Notes: a model not told the origin generated them from the sequence alone. Shown: positions 44,729 to 57,400, counted from the stretch's first letter. The stretch: 64,000 bases of DNA from Tetradesmus obliquus (GCA_030272155.1 CP126201.1:2152501-2216500); one strand, 5' to 3'. Numbers and translations are program-made.

Positions 44729-45188
44729 CCTTGCGCTTGGGTTTGTTCATGCTGGAAAGGGCACAGGCTGGGTTGCCTGGTGCTTTTGTGTCGCTGTCCA
44801 GGCCTTGTTGTTTGTGAGACGTGTACACAGTAGTCCTGCATCAGCTGATGCACAGTTGGCATCAAGTCTGGGGCAAGCCTTTCACAGCAGCGCAGCATGT
44901 TGCTGTGTCAGCATCAGGTCATGGTCCATGACTCGCGGAGCTCATGGCTGCGTGTGGTTCCAGCATTTACATGGCGCTTTGCACCTGTACAACAGCACCG
45001 TCAGCTGCTGACTTTTGAATGGCTTGGGTTCAGGTCACGGCTGCGTCTATGCATTGGTCTGACAGGCACCTGAGCCAGGAGGTTGCTGGCTTTTTGAAGT
45101 TGGAAGTTGTCGAAGGTAATGGACACAGTTGAAACAGCGTCTTGCTGTCTGTGATCGTCTGTTGATTTAGGAACTCGAGTGCAATTCA
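44729..45188. other. Intergenic, nothing recognised
   Basis: Sequence between two plus-strand genes. No open frame with recognisable motifs, no clear repeat and no RNA gene seen. Open frames here are short and lack family features. Confidence 0.5.
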
Positions 45189-47971
45189 ATGGAGCAGCTG
45201 TGCTCGTTATTGCAAACCTCCGCGGTTGGGCTTGTCCAGCTCCCGGATCCCATTTTCATTCATATTTTAGCCTTGAATGAACACGATCGAGTCTGGGCCC
45301 GGCAGGTCTGCAAAGCAGCAAAGGATGCCTTCCCTAACACGACAGCAGTGCCAGTCAGGGCCCCAATTCCCCTTTGGGCTTTCCAGTGGATGTGGCAGCA
45401 CAGGACGACACCTGACACCATCAACAAAGTCGTGGCAGGCAGAGCAGCAGCTGCAGACCTGACAGCTCTGGCTTGGCTGAGAAGCATCAATGCCCGCAGC
45501 AGCACCAGCAGCTCAGATGCAGCACAACTATTTGGACCAGCAGTCTGCGCATCTGCAGCAGGAGCCGGCCACATACCTGTACTGCAATGGCTGAGGTGCG
45601 CTGTGCCAGAATTGATTGCACGGGTTCTGCAGAATGCAGTTGTCAACAACCACAGCTCACCACAACCACAGCACAGCATAGCATCACCACAGGTTGGCGC
45701 AGTACCTGCACAAGCACCTGTGTTGTGCTGCAAAGCATGCGTGCTACAGGCAACAACACTGTCAAACACAAGCACAGCACGGCAGTGGCTCATGCCTAAG
45801 CCCCTGCAGTAACAGCTAGTCTGCTGCTGACCTGCACATGCTGACTTGCTTGCAGGACTCAGCGGCCGCAGTGCCCCTGGGACTTCACAGCATGCACAGC
45901 AGCTGCAGGAACACCAGGCAACTTGCAGACGCTGGTCTGGCTGAGGCAGCAGCAGCCACGCTGCCCCTGGGCTGGCACAGAGGTGAGGCAACAGGCCTTG
46001 AATCGGCTGCTGCTTAGCATGTGTTGTTTGAGCAGCAGCTCTGTAAGTCAACAGATACAACTTGCACCTGGCTGAGCTTACTGGTGCGCATGCCTGGTAC
46101 GGCTGCCTCACAAGCAGCAGCGTGTGTGACCAGACACCGGACTGCATGCATGCGCAGTGTAGTCGATTGCAGCTGAGGTTGTTCAGCAGTTTGCCTTTTG
46201 AGCCGTGTTGTCGCTTACTGCGCTGCATGCCTTGCTGTGCATGCAGGTGTGGGAGGCAGCAGCAGCATCAGGCTGCTTTGAGACGCTGCGCTGGCTGCAG
46301 GTGCAGCGCTGCCCTGGCTTTGACAGCCCCTCCATATGTGTAGCTGCAGCAGGAGCAGGGCAGGTGTGCATGATGAGCCTGTAGGTAGAAGGTAGCCACG
46401 CAGCTAACTTCTGTCTCCTGTAGGCCATGCTGCTCAAAAAGGATGCAGCACAGTGCTCTGCCCTGCACAGAGAACTTGCATTCACTTGTCTGTATCTTTA
46501 TTTCAGCAGCAGCAGAACGGACATCGTGCATTTCAGTATGAGGTGCTGTGTCACTGTCTGTCAGGGGCAGTTGAAGGTTTATGTTGCCATCATCACATGC
46601 AGTACCCAGCGAAGTTTGAGCCGGGTCCTGCCTTCCGTTGCCACAGGTGGCAGTGTTGCAATGGCTGCAACAGCAGCGGCCGCCCTGCACATACGACGAG
46701 TCAGCAGTAGCAGCAGCAGTTGCCGGCGGCCATATCTCAGTGCTGCAGTGGCTGAGGGAGGTGGAGGGGCCGCACAGCCTGCTGCTGCTGCGGACGAGCA
46801 GCGCAGACTGCACAGCAGCTGCAGCTGGGGGCCATTTGCAAGTAAGCCATCTGCAGCAGAGCCTTGAGCACAGCCCAGCATGCATTGTGCATTGCAATAG
46901 GCTCTGCGGTGTAAGCTTGCCAACCATGTTGAGGGCATTGCTGTGCCGTAATGCTTGCGCATGTAGTTCTTGCTGCAATTAGCTCTGCTTCGTTGCGGGC
47001 TACATATGCAAGCCCTGGACTCCACTGCATCTGAGTACTCATTATATTGCATTATGCTTGCTTGTAATGTCTGACCTGCATGCACGCTGCAACTTTCTAT
47101 ACTGCACAACCTGCAGGTGCTCCACTTCCTGCGTGAGGTGCTCGACCCGCCATGCCCATTCAGCACAGCAACAGCAGTTGCTGCTGCATCCGGGGGCCAC
47201 CTAGTCATCCTGCAGTACCTAGCCATGCAGCAGCAGCAGCAGCTGCTGCAGCAGCAGCTGCAGCAGCAGCACTGGTGTAGCTGCTGGAGCCCTGCTGTGT
47301 GTGCAGCAGCGGCAGCTGGCGGGCATCAGCATGTGCTGCAGTGGCTGAGGGATGAGCTGGACCCTCCTTGCCCTTGGGACCACAGCACTTGCAGGTTGGT
47401 GGTGTGGCACCTGTGTGCGGCCTTTTCCTGCTGCCCATGAATTTTGTTGCCTTATTTTAGTTGGTGCAGACATGCTGGGCTAGCACTACACGGTGCTTAT
47501 GCGCGAGGCTGTGGCAGCCTCTCCTTGCCGCTGCAGCATGAGAGCGTGTGCTGTAAACAGTCGCATCTTTTGCATTGCAGGCCAGTTGACGCCTGCTAAG
47601 GTTACATGCAGGGCGGTAACCTTGTGTTGGGCATTACAGCTACGACCCTCCACCCGTACTGCTCCTTCTCATGTTGCAGATCCGCAGCTGCAGCAGGCAA
47701 CTTGCCACTGCTGCATTGGCTGCAAGCACAGCAGCAGCCCTGCCCGCTGCATGCCAGTGTGGCACTGGCAGCAGCTGAGTCCTGCCACCTGCAAGTCCTG
47801 CAGTGGCTGATTGAGGAGGCCGGCTGCCCTTATGATGCAGATGCGCTGTGGCATGTTGCTTTTACCAGAGCGGCGGCTGCAGGCATTGCAGCAGCGGCAG
47901 AAAGTGACAGCCAGGCGGCTGAAAGCTGGCGGGAGCTGTACTGCTACATCGAGCGCCTGCGCCAGCAGTAG
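45189..47971 (+). CDS. Ankyrin-like repeat protein with N-terminal F-box-like segment
   Basis: Six exons fit in phase: 45189-45595, 45856-45982, 46247-46363, 46647-46841, 47117-47394 and 47680-47971 (471 residues). The N-terminus LPDPIFIHILALNEHDRVWA then VCKAAKDAF resembles a degenerate F-box. The rest is made of repeats of about 30 residues with the pattern A-A-A-x-G-H-x-x-V-L-Q-W-L-R, then (D/P)PCPW. Examples are SGGHLVILQYL, AAAGGHQHVLQWLRDELD and AAAGNLPLLHWLQAQQQPCP. Such cysteine/tryptophan-rich ankyrin-like repeats are greatly expanded in algae and other protists and act as protein-binding scaffolds. With an F-box they would be SCF substrate receptors, which is inferred. A CAG tract at 47228-47271 encodes a glutamine-rich spacer. 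No repeated exon block is obvious here, unlike its neighbours. Confidence 0.75.
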
Positions 47972-48731
47972 CTGCACTACCCTGGCACCTCCCTTAGTTT
48001 ACTAAGGATACACCCTTAGGGGTGCCGGACTGCCCGTGTCACTAAGCCCTGACCTTAGTAGCAAGCCCCTTAGCAGGCCAGACTCACTGCTGTCACCTGG
48101 ATGCACCTGGTGATGGTGGACCTTGTGTAGGTGAGTACGCAGGTTGTGTAGTTAGGAGCCACACATGATATCTTGTTGCAGGCATTGCAGGCATTGTGGA
48201 GGTTATGGTGCCTTGAGGTAGACCAGGTGCAGCAGCAGACGTGTGGCGGTTGCAGCTACTGCTGTTGTGGCGGTTGTGGTGGCAGCTGCAGCGCAGCCTG
48301 TGGATGAGTGCCGTGCTGGCCGAGCGCATGCTGCAAGAGCTCGTTGTGCGCAAAATTATACGAGGTAGTCGTAGATGTTGCTGCAAGGAGTTGATGCTGC
48401 TTTGTGTGGTGTTGGTTGCAGTGGTCGTCGTTGGCCTGCACTGCTGCCGTCCAGCGCTGCGCAGGCTGCTCTTGCATTGTATCCCTTTTGTGCTTGATTT
48501 TGAGTTTTTTCATTTTATGTCAGTAATCATGTGGATCTGGGTGATGAAGCGGAATGCAATTAGCGCCTTCGGATCCACCAACTCACCATTCCATTCCGCA
48601 CGTACGTGGAACGTCCCAAGGCGTGCCCTTCTCGGTCTCCCATTTAGCTCGCGATATTTGCCACTTTTTGCGTATGATAGTATTATCTCTGATTATTTCT
48701 GAAGTGGTCAACATTAGTTAATCGCTGTGCA
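47972..48731. other. Intergenic with CTTAG-type motifs
   Basis: At 47993-48080 the motif CCTTAG/CTAAGG recurs six times in both orientations (CCTTAGTTTACTAAGG is an imperfect palindrome), and CCCTTAGCAGGC resembles sequence at 14770. An open frame at 48241-48702 has no recognisable features and unlikely composition, so it is not called. The last 50 bases precede the haloperoxidase ATG. Confidence 0.5.
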
Positions 48732-49579
48732 ATGGCGCGATCAAGGTCTTTGGCCGCACCTTGCACCATGCTACTGCTGCTTGTGGCAGGCAGCCTTCTG
48801 GCTGCCACACCAGCAGATGCTCGGCTCGACAATGTTGTCACACAGTGGATTAATGCAACCCAATATGCTGTGGCAACAACTGGTGCCCACAACGTCCCAT
48901 CCTCACGTTGGTATGCACTGACTGCTTTTGCAATCCACAATGCAGTCGTCACAGGTGAGTGCCAACCCCGCTTTAGCTAGGCATGTTTGTTGAAAACTCG
49001 AAACTAAAATTCACTGATCATTCAGCAAAGACAAGCATCTTGGCCACTTTCATTGATCTGGTGTTGGTGTGGGTTGAATTGTATTGCAGGTGCTGGCAAG
49101 GCGCCTGCTGCTGCTCTGGCAGGTGAGACATGAAGCTTGCGACAAGAGTGGATTGCACTGATGGGGAGCTTGCCATTTGGCATTCAGTCGGCAGCAGTAC
49201 AGGAGTTCTTGATGTATGAGTTACAAAGATAACGAAGATGCTATGGTGCAATCTGCTCAAACATTGGATGCATGTGGCATGAACCGCATTCCTTTCTCAC
49301 TGCCCGTCAGAGCCTGACCGTCTTCCCGCACTGTACCCCTTTACTTGCAATTGCAGCCTATGCTGGCCACGGCATCAACTCTGCGCTGTTCCCATGGAAC
49401 CAACCTGCGCGCTACGACACCCTGATCGCCACGCAGCTCAAGAACGTGTCTGCTGCAGATAGGAAGGCTGCGGCTGACATTGCGCTGCCTGTGGCTGACA
49501 AACTGCTCAGGAAAAGGTAAGGGGCAAGGATTGCTTGGTGCATGAGTTTCTGAGCCCTTCTTTGGTAGTTACAGGAAGA

Positions 49580-49616
<37 letters not shown>

Positions 49617-49818
49617 GCTGATTGGCTGACAAGCTGCTCAGGAGGAGGTGAGGCAGAGAGGGGTGCTTGGACCACATGTTCATCAACAGTCTTCCACCAC
49701 CGATTACAGGCGGGCCTGGTGCTGCTGCTGCTGCTGCTGCTGCTGCTCAATGACATACAGCGCAGCTACAAGCGCCTCAGGACACCACTGGTAGCTTGAC
49801 AAACCTGAAACCAGATCC

Positions 49819-49855
<37 letters not shown>

Positions 49856-52800
49856 GTGTTGCCGCTCTTTTGCCACCTCCTGCACTGCTTTTGCCACACA
49901 ACGCAACTTCTGCTGTTCCTAGCTCGCATCATCACCTGTACCCTTGCCTGCCTACCTTATGTCCTCCTGCTGCTGCTGCTGCTTCGGCTGCTGCTGCACT
50001 GCTGCTGCCGCTGCTGTTTTGTACACCTGCAGTGCTGGTGGCGAGTTCTCCAGGTGGCCAGACTTCAAGCCCGCGCCGGAGGGCACTCCCTTTGCCTACC
50101 AGTTTGTGCCCAACCAGACATTTGCCATCTATGCGCAAGCAAAAGATGCCACGCCGTGGCTGCTGACCTATGAGGAGGCTGACCAGATCGCTTATAACAA
50201 AGATCCTAACAAAGGCCCTGTCTTTGAGCCCAGCCATGATGACTATCTGGCTACTGTGGACCTGGGGAGGAAGGACAGTTTGAACAGGACCCAGGTAAGA
50301 ACCCGCTATGTTTCACATTTACGGCTCAAAACAGGGTTCCAACAGGTTTATTTAGGGTTTGTCAATGTACACGGTCAGAAGAGCAGGGCTTTTCACGTGC
50401 TATGCATGGTGTGGTGTAGTCACTTCCGGTTTGCATGTGGCTGCTGTCCACAGTGCAGTCAGGGGCGCTGTTGCAGGGTTTTGCCATGTGGGGAGCTGCT
50501 GATAATGTGCCTGCTGCCTCCTGTGTGTTATTGGTGCAGGAGCAAACCGACATTGCGTGGTTCTGGTCGCTAGCTGGCAACACTACCTCCACGTCTGGCA
50601 TCTGGTTGGACATCGGCAGGGAGGTGAGGGCCTGCTGCTGCTGCCGCTGCTGCTGTTTGGCACTCTGGCACAGATAGAGTGGTGACAAACTGATGTACCG
50701 CGGCTCAGCTAGGGTGCTTACTGTAATACGTTCATGTGATATGCTGTATTGTATGCTTGTGTGTTGCCCTCTGCTGCAAAGTGGCTAGCAAACTCTGCAA
50801 CAAAGACCATGCAGGTGATGCGTAGGCGGCCTCACACACTACTGCTGCTGCCTCGCTCACAATGTAAACACGTTCTTGCCCATACTGCAACTGCTGCTGC
50901 TGCTGCTGCTGCTGCTGCGTTTCATCTTCTGCAGGTGCTGCCTGATGACTTCTCCATCGAGGACACCGCGCTGTTCTACGCGCGTGCAGCAGCAGTCAAC
51001 TGGGATGCCCAGCTGGTGGGCTGGCGCATCAAGTACACCACGCTGCACTGGTGAGATAGATAAAAGGATTGGATACAAGGATGTATGCCAGGTGGGCTAG
51101 AGCAAAAAGTACAGCACACTGCACTGGTCAGCAGCCGCTCTGCTGCCGTCCTAGCAGCCTAATCTTGGCCGATATGGTTGTGTGTGCCATCGTACTGTGT
51201 GGCTACTCCAGCTGTTTTATGCGTATTGATTTGGGATGCCCACCTGGTGGGCTGGCACATCAAGTACACCATGCTGCACGGGCAAGCCACGGCTGTGCTG
51301 CCGTCCTAGCAGCACAAATTCGGCTCGGTTGGGTGTGTGGCTGTGTGTAAACCTATTTTGTAACAACTGGAGGTTTTTCATGCTTCTTAAATGGGATGCC
51401 CAGCTGGTGGGCTGGCGCATCAAGTACACCACACTGCATTGGTAAGCCACTGCGTTTCTGCATTTGAGCTTTACCAGGCCGCAGTTAGCCGCAGACCATG
51501 CACGGACAGAGACTGTGCGGGTGGACTGCGACATGCTGTGTTGATTGTGGAGATCCTGCCAGCCTTTTCCAGCCTATTGTGTGCCTGAAACACAGCAGGG
51601 CTTCTGATCACACATCATCACTGCCAACAACCTTGGCTGATGCCATACAGCACCCACGCATGCACATGGCTGCTAGCTTAACAAGCTGCCTGGTTGCATT
51701 TGCTGCTGCTGCTGCTGCTGCTGCTGCAGGCGCCCCACCACCGCATTCAGGCAGGGCTTCCCAGGCTTCCAGCCCATCCCCGACTGGAGCCCTCTCATCC
51801 GCGTGCCCTCACACCCAGAGTACCCCAGCGGACACACCATCAGCGGTGAGCACACTCTCCTGCACCCTCCTGCTGTGGTGCAGTCGATTTCAAACTTCTG
51901 CGCATTGCTCTGTGCGGGTATAGTTGCTTGCTGCATGTGATGGCACTGTATCTGTCGCGTATGGCGAGGCTGAGAGTGCTGCCACCTGTGCATTCCTACC
52001 AGGTGCATACAGGGTTGCCCATGGGCCTTCATTGCTTGGCTGGACTGGCGCAGGCCCGCCTGCGGACTCGGCTACGGCTGCTGCTGCTGCTGCTTCTGTG
52101 TAACGCAGGGGCCTTGGCCGAGGTGCTGCGCCGGCAGCTGGGCCTGGACGACGTGCCATTCAGCATCACTCGCACACAAACATCTGCTGAATCTGCCGTC
52201 ACTGCTGCTGCTGCTGCTGAATGCCATGCGCAGGTGGTGCCCTGGCTGAGGTGCTGCGCCGGCAGCTGGGCAGGGACGACGTGCCGTTCAGCATTGCCTC
52301 AGACTCCACGCCGTGGCTGGGCAAGCGCAGCTTCAAGAGCTTCAGCCAGGCTGCAGAAGAGGGGTCCATCAGCAGGCTGTACGGCGGCGTGCATTTCCCG
52401 GTGAGTTGAACAAGGCAAAAATGTTTCCACAGCTGTGTGCTATATGTTGTTGTAATGTGTTAGCTTGCACCCTGCCTGGGCAAGCGCAGCTTCAGCAAGG
52501 CTGCTGAAGAAGGATCTATCAGCAGGCTGTACGGCGGCAGGCACTTCCCGGTGAGTAAAAGACAGGTTATGGGCTCCAGGCTGACCGAAGCTGTGCGTCA
52601 TGTTGGCTTATGTTACATAGATACCCTGGCTGGGCAAGCGCAGCTTCAAGAGCTTCAGCCAGGCAGCTGAAGAGGGATCCATCAGCAGGCTGTACGGCTG
52701 CAGGCACTTCCCGGTGAGGAACAGAGAACCAGACATGCGTTATATGTAATTTTGCTCCATCTAAGTGTGATTGTTTGCAGTTCTGCGTGCCTGGCACGCG

Positions 52801-52955
52801 GGCTTGCGTCACCCCAGCGCCCAAACCAAGCTGCGCCTTCTGTGCTGTGTGCTCTGTGCTGTTCGTTGATTGACTGCTTTTGCCGGCACTAGCCTCGGCT
52901 GGTGACACGCAGTTGATGCAAGTGGCTTCCGCCGTTGCATGCATATAGCAATTGC

Positions 52956-52996
<41 letters not shown>

Positions 52997-53280
52997 AGTC
53001 TGCCAACAACGACGGCCTCAAGGTTGGCGAGGTGGTTGCAGCCTGGGTGTGGGACAGGGTGCAGCCAGGCCAGCCTATCAAGCTGCAGAAGCCCAAGCAT
53101 ACCTGGGGCTGGGATAAGGACAGCAAGGATGCCAAGGAAGCTAATCATGGCAAGGATGCTGCTAAGGATGGGAAGGATGGGAAGAGTGGCAAGTCAGCGC
53201 CGTCTGCTGCTGGCCAGAAGCCGGCCACAGCTACTAGCCTGAGGAAGCCATGGCTCACCGTTGACCTGGGCAGGAAGTGA
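48732..53280 (+). CDS. Vanadium-dependent haloperoxidase-like protein (PAP2 superfamily), secreted
   Basis: Nine exons fit by splice sites and phase: 48732-48954, 49090-49122, 49357-49516, 50033-50294, 50540-50623, 50935-51050, 51730-51845, 52234-52400 and 52999-53280 (about 480 residues). The start MARSRSLAAPC is followed by MLLLLVAGSLLAATPADA, a signal peptide. The family hallmarks follow: HNAV near residue 70, FSRWPDFKPAPEGTPF, EQTDIAWFWS, the active-site block RVPSHPEYPSGHTIS with the catalytic His, and SRLYGGVHF (R-x3-G-x-H), which in this superfamily holds the vanadate or phosphate oxyanion. Related enzymes oxidise halides or are acid phosphatases; the substrate cannot be told from sequence. 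The C-terminus carries a lysine/aspartate-rich repeat (KDAKEANHGKDAAKDGKDGK). Several exons have tandem partial copies, so alternative joins are possible. Confidence 0.85.
50995..51445 (+). repeat. Three copies of the WDAQLVGWRIKYTTLHW exon end
   Basis: TGGGATGCCCA(G/C)CTGGTGGGCTGGC(G/A)CATCAAGTACACCA occurs at 51001-51052, 51234-51284 and 51393-51443. The first and third are almost identical and end in CACTG|GTGAG or CATTG|GTAAG. The second has changes (HLVGWHIKYTMLH) and GCACGGGCAAGC at its end. Downstream intron parts (GCTCTGCTGCCGTCCTAGCAGC) are copied too. Confidence 0.85.
52108..52720 (+). repeat. Copies of haloperoxidase exon parts (LAEVLRRQLG x2; GKRSF...RLYGGxxFP x3)
   Basis: GGCC(T)TGGC.GAGGTGCTGCGCCGGCAGCTGGGC is present at 52111-52144 and 52240-52271. 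CTGGGCAAGCGCAGCTTCA..., then ATCAGCAGGCTGTACGGC.GC.....TTCCCGGTGAG, is present at 52317-52406, 52477-52557 and 52630-52719. The later two copies read GGRHFP and GCRHFP instead of GGVHFP, and the second is shortened internally. Only the copy at 52234-52400 is complete and keeps the canonical motif. Confidence 0.85.
52959..52998 (+). repeat. (CTG)n tract at the last intron end of the haloperoxidase gene
   Basis: About 13 CTG units run straight into CAG|TCTGCCAACAACGAC. Others in this gene at 49579-49615, 49722-49747, 49823-49855, 50890-50919 and 51705-51729 are also intronic and sense CTG; the last two directly precede acceptors. Confidence 0.85.
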
Positions 53281-54469
53281 TGTTGCACAGCAATGCACTG
53301 CTGCTGTGAAGTGCGCTGAAATGCTGATGCCTATTGGAGTGCTTGCCGAGGCGGTCAGGTTGCTGACCTCGCTGTTCTGCCACTTATGGTGAGGACAGGC
53401 GTGATCTCTGCTCAGCTACAGACATTAACATACACATACGGGTGCTTGGGAAGTCAAGCTCTGCTGAGTGCTGTGAGGAGTCGCTGAACCTGAACAATGC
53501 ATGATGCTGTACAGCGCTGCATCAACAGTATCCGTACCTCTTCTTGTTCACTGCAAGCACCAGAGACTGAAGCACATTGAGGCCTTCACTTCTGTGATTT
53601 TGTGATGTTCAAATGCGGGCACCGATTGCTGCGCCCCTGAGAGCTGCGTGTGAAGGTGTTGGGCTGCGGCGCTGACGGTGTTCTGGTACGTGGCTGTGGC
53701 AATTGTGACAGCAACTGAGAGTATGGATGCCAAAGAGAGTTTAGGATTCAAAGTTCATGCACAGCAGCACTGCACAACTTCGAAGGATAACAGTGTGGCT
53801 GATGATGCATCACATATGTGTGTTGTGCTGTCTCGGCAGTCCTGAGCATGCTACAAACAGTTGCTGCTGCATGTGTTTGTTGAGCTGCTGTGCTCCCTAG
53901 CGCAGGCTCAAAGAAGTCGCAGCGTATGCATCTGCCTGTACATCAATGGTCTGCTGTTTATGGCTGATGAGAGTGCCGTCAGCTCTTGACATAATTATGT
54001 TAAAACCACAAAGCTCAGCAGTGGCACAGCTGGGTGCTCGAGCCGAGGCAGTAAGCTCCTCTCTCCGTGCTTGTGGGTTGTGCTGAAAGTACATAGCAGG
54101 CGGTGCTGTGGCGTATGGCACTGTGTTGGATGCTGCTCATGATACTTCAAAGCAATGTCTTACTGCAACTCATAATACATCATGCACAGGCAGCTCTGCA
54201 AGACCTGAAGTTTGCCGAGTCAGCACAAACTCTGCGGTACGTGTGCTCGCCGATGCCCAAATCCTGCATTTAGTCTGCACAAGGACGGTGCTTCATGGCT
54301 GTTGAGACAGGAAATGCCACGTGTCAAACCGTTAACGGTTTGCCTCGGGATCAACCCCCGGCCCGATCTCGGGACTACAGGTAGCCCTTCAATAAGTCGT
54401 CGCCAATTTGCCCTGCGATGTCCGATTACAACTGAGCATAGTAAAGCGCAACATCCTCCAGCGGCTCAA
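53281..54469. other. Intergenic; no gene recognised
   Basis: No open frame with family features and no long repeat. It holds the 3' flank of the haloperoxidase gene and the 5' flank of the beta-helix gene, including the palindrome at 54325-54342. Confidence 0.55.
54325..54342. promoter_or_regulatory. 18 bp perfect palindrome with two MYB-type AACGG cores
   Basis: CAAACCGTTAACGGTTTG is a perfect palindrome 128 bp upstream of the ATG at 54470. It contains CCGTTA and TAACGG head to head. AACGG is the core bound by many plant MYB factors. Position and symmetry suggest a dimer-binding site for the downstream gene; this is inference. Confidence 0.5.
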
Positions 54470-57400
54470 ATGCAAGGCAGGCTCCGCTGGTTTGCTGCGC
54501 TGTGCCTGGCCGTGTTGCTGCTCGAGGCGCACAAAGCAGCAGCACAGGAACCCACGACATGCAGCTTGATACTTCAAGTCTTCAACGAAAGCATCACGCT
54601 CACCGCAAGCCTCAATTGTAGCTCCAGCATCCCCAACACAGTCCCTACCATTGCTGTCAACAGCAGCCTGATAGCTCCATCCCAAGTCAAGCAATTCATT
54701 GGACTGAACGCAGTAGACGTAGAGCAGTGTACTGATCGATGGACAGCTCAGGCAGGGCGGCCGGTGCAGGCTGTGCTGCGTTTTGTATGGAGGAAGCGGT
54801 ACAGCTGGTGCAGCCACGCATCCAAGGTTGGCAGCAGGCGCTGCTGAAGCTGTGTAGAGCTGTCTGCAATGCAGCTGCATTGCATTTTCAACTGCATGCC
54901 ATCTACAGCAGGCTGCATGCATGTTGAGCTTGTACAAGAAATGTTGTAGCTGAGCAGCAGTGCACTGCTGCATGCTTGTACATGCTGTTGGGCAGCATGC
55001 TCAGACACCTACAAAAGTCCACCCCACACAGAAGCTGCAGACATGCCAGGCAAAAAGCATGCATGATCAGACAGCAGCAGCAGCAGCAGCACAGTATTAT
55101 CATATGTGCTCCAGCACAGTATTATCATATGTGCTGCACTACTGCTGTCAAACCATCCACAGGCCTCCACCTTGACTGGCGGCAGCCAGAAACAGATGGC
55201 GGCCTCAGCCAGCAGGGTGCTAACCAGGCCATAACAACAGAGCGTGGCATCCTGGCGTTTGGAGGCAAAGTAACAGTTGTTGTAACAGGTGGGCAGCTCA
55301 GTGACAACCGTGGAGCTCCGGTGCTGCTGCTGATGGAGCAACCGGATGTCAGAATGCAAGCTGGAGTTGTTATTGACGGCAATGCACATGGTGAGGGCGG
55401 TTCTGCTGTTGCTGCTCGTGGCAACAGCAGCCTGAGCATGCACAACTGCATGGTCAGCAACAATGCAGCTGACTCTACCACTTTTGGGTATGGCGGGGCA
55501 GTTCTGGTGTCGGATTCTGCGCAAGTCAACATCACCAACTCCACCTTCCGCAACTGCTCTGTTGGGCGTGTTGGAGGGGCTGTGTTTGTATCTGCCTCTG
55601 CAGCTGTAACCATATCAGACAGTGTGTTTGTATCGAACAAGGCTTCTGTGAGTGCAGCAGGTGTTGGTGTTGATGGCAGGGCGGCTGTAAGCATGGTGCA
55701 CTGCAACTTCTCCCAGAATGCTGCTACATATGGAGGTGCTGTTGTTGCTGGTGGTCTGTCCAAGGTTGAGCTGGTCAGCAGCATTGTAACGCGTACACAG
55801 GGCCAGTATGGATCAATATTTGTGCGTGAGGCTGGCCAGATAAAGCTGCTGGACTCCACATGTGCCAACAACAGTGCAGACTATGGTGGATGCATCTACA
55901 TGATTGCGAGGACGCAGGTGATAGTGGAGGGGTCTGTGCTAGCTGGGAACAAGGCGGTGTATGGCGGCGCTGCTGTTGTGGAGGATGCATCAAACCTGAC
56001 GGTGTCAGGCAACAGCAGCGTGCTGCAGAACACAGCCCAGTATGCTGGCGGCCTGTTTGCGCATGCTCGAAGTCGCGTTGCTGTGCTTGATTCATTGATT
56101 GCATCTAACATAGCAGATGGTGAGGGAGGTGGTGCCCTTGTCGGCCAAACTGCTACAATGACTGTTACTAACACAGTCTGGCGCAGCAACCGCGCAAAGC
56201 AGGGCGCAGCCTTGTGTGGCCAGGACTCTGCAGTGGCTGTCATGGATAGCAGCCAGGTGATCAGCAACACCGCATCAGTGCACGGTGGTGGTCTTGCAGT
56301 GAAGCAGAATGCTAGTTTCACTGTGAGCAACAGCAGTTTAACTGATAACTCCGCGCCTATCGGTGGTGCTATTGTGGCTGAAGATGCAGCGCGTGTTGCG
56401 CTTGGCAACGGCACGCGCATTCTAGGCAACGCAGCTGTGACATGTGCAGGCCTTGCAGTGCGGGATGCGGCAATGCTGAACCTCTCGAGCAGCAGCTTGG
56501 TGTCACAGAATGCTGCATCACGCACGGGTGGCGGTGGCTGTGTGCATGGTGCAGCTGCACTTGTGGCGTCATCTGACAGCCAAATTACTGGGAATTCAGC
56601 GCAGCGAGCTGGTGGCTTGTTTTTGAGCTCTGAAAGATTTGATCCAGCTGATTTGTCCAAGGTTGTGCGTGCTAACACGGCCACATACGATCGCAACATT
56701 GGAGTGTTCAGCACGCACTTGTCAGTTGTTGGAGACACATCAATCAGCAACTTTGTGAGTTATGTGAGCAGCGCCAAAGGGGTGCTGCCTGTGCTGCTGA
56801 ATGTCTCAGGTGCATTTGGCTTGCCTTGTGAGGGCTTGTTTGTCAAGGCGATGCTCGATGATCAGCTGTTTTTGGGCAGCAACCTAAGCGACACATCAGG
56901 CCTCGTGCATTTGAGCCTGAAGGTTCGGAAGCCGCCTGGGGCTTACACGTTGTCATTCTCACTCATGCAAGAGGTCATGGAGCAAAGCTTAAATGCATCA
57001 GCAGCCCAAACCCACAACGGCAGCAGCAGCAGCAACAGCAGCAGGCTGTTGAGGGCACCAGGGCCCGCCATAATGAGCCTGCAGGTGCGCAGTTGCATTC
57101 CTGGGGAAGTCACAGCAGCGCCAGATGCCTGCCAAGAGTGCTTGGAAGGCAGCTTCAGACTCAACCCAAGCAATGCAACATGTGATGCTGCTCCTGATGG
57201 GGCTTTTGCTCCTGGCGGGACTGCCACCATTCTAATGGAAGGCTACTGGTCATCTGACCCACGCTCTAACCAGGTGCACAGGTGAGCATGTTGCTGCACT
57301 GTACTTGTGAAGCTGTGGCTGCCAACCTTGTCATTTTGTTTGTGGCAGCTCGCCAGTTGCTTCGACCAGCAAGTGCGCAAGCACCGCCAAGGTCACACAC

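Noticed and set aside
48241..48702. 154-codon open frame between the ankyrin and haloperoxidase genes
   Set aside because: No domain, odd composition that changes midway, no supporting splice or start context.
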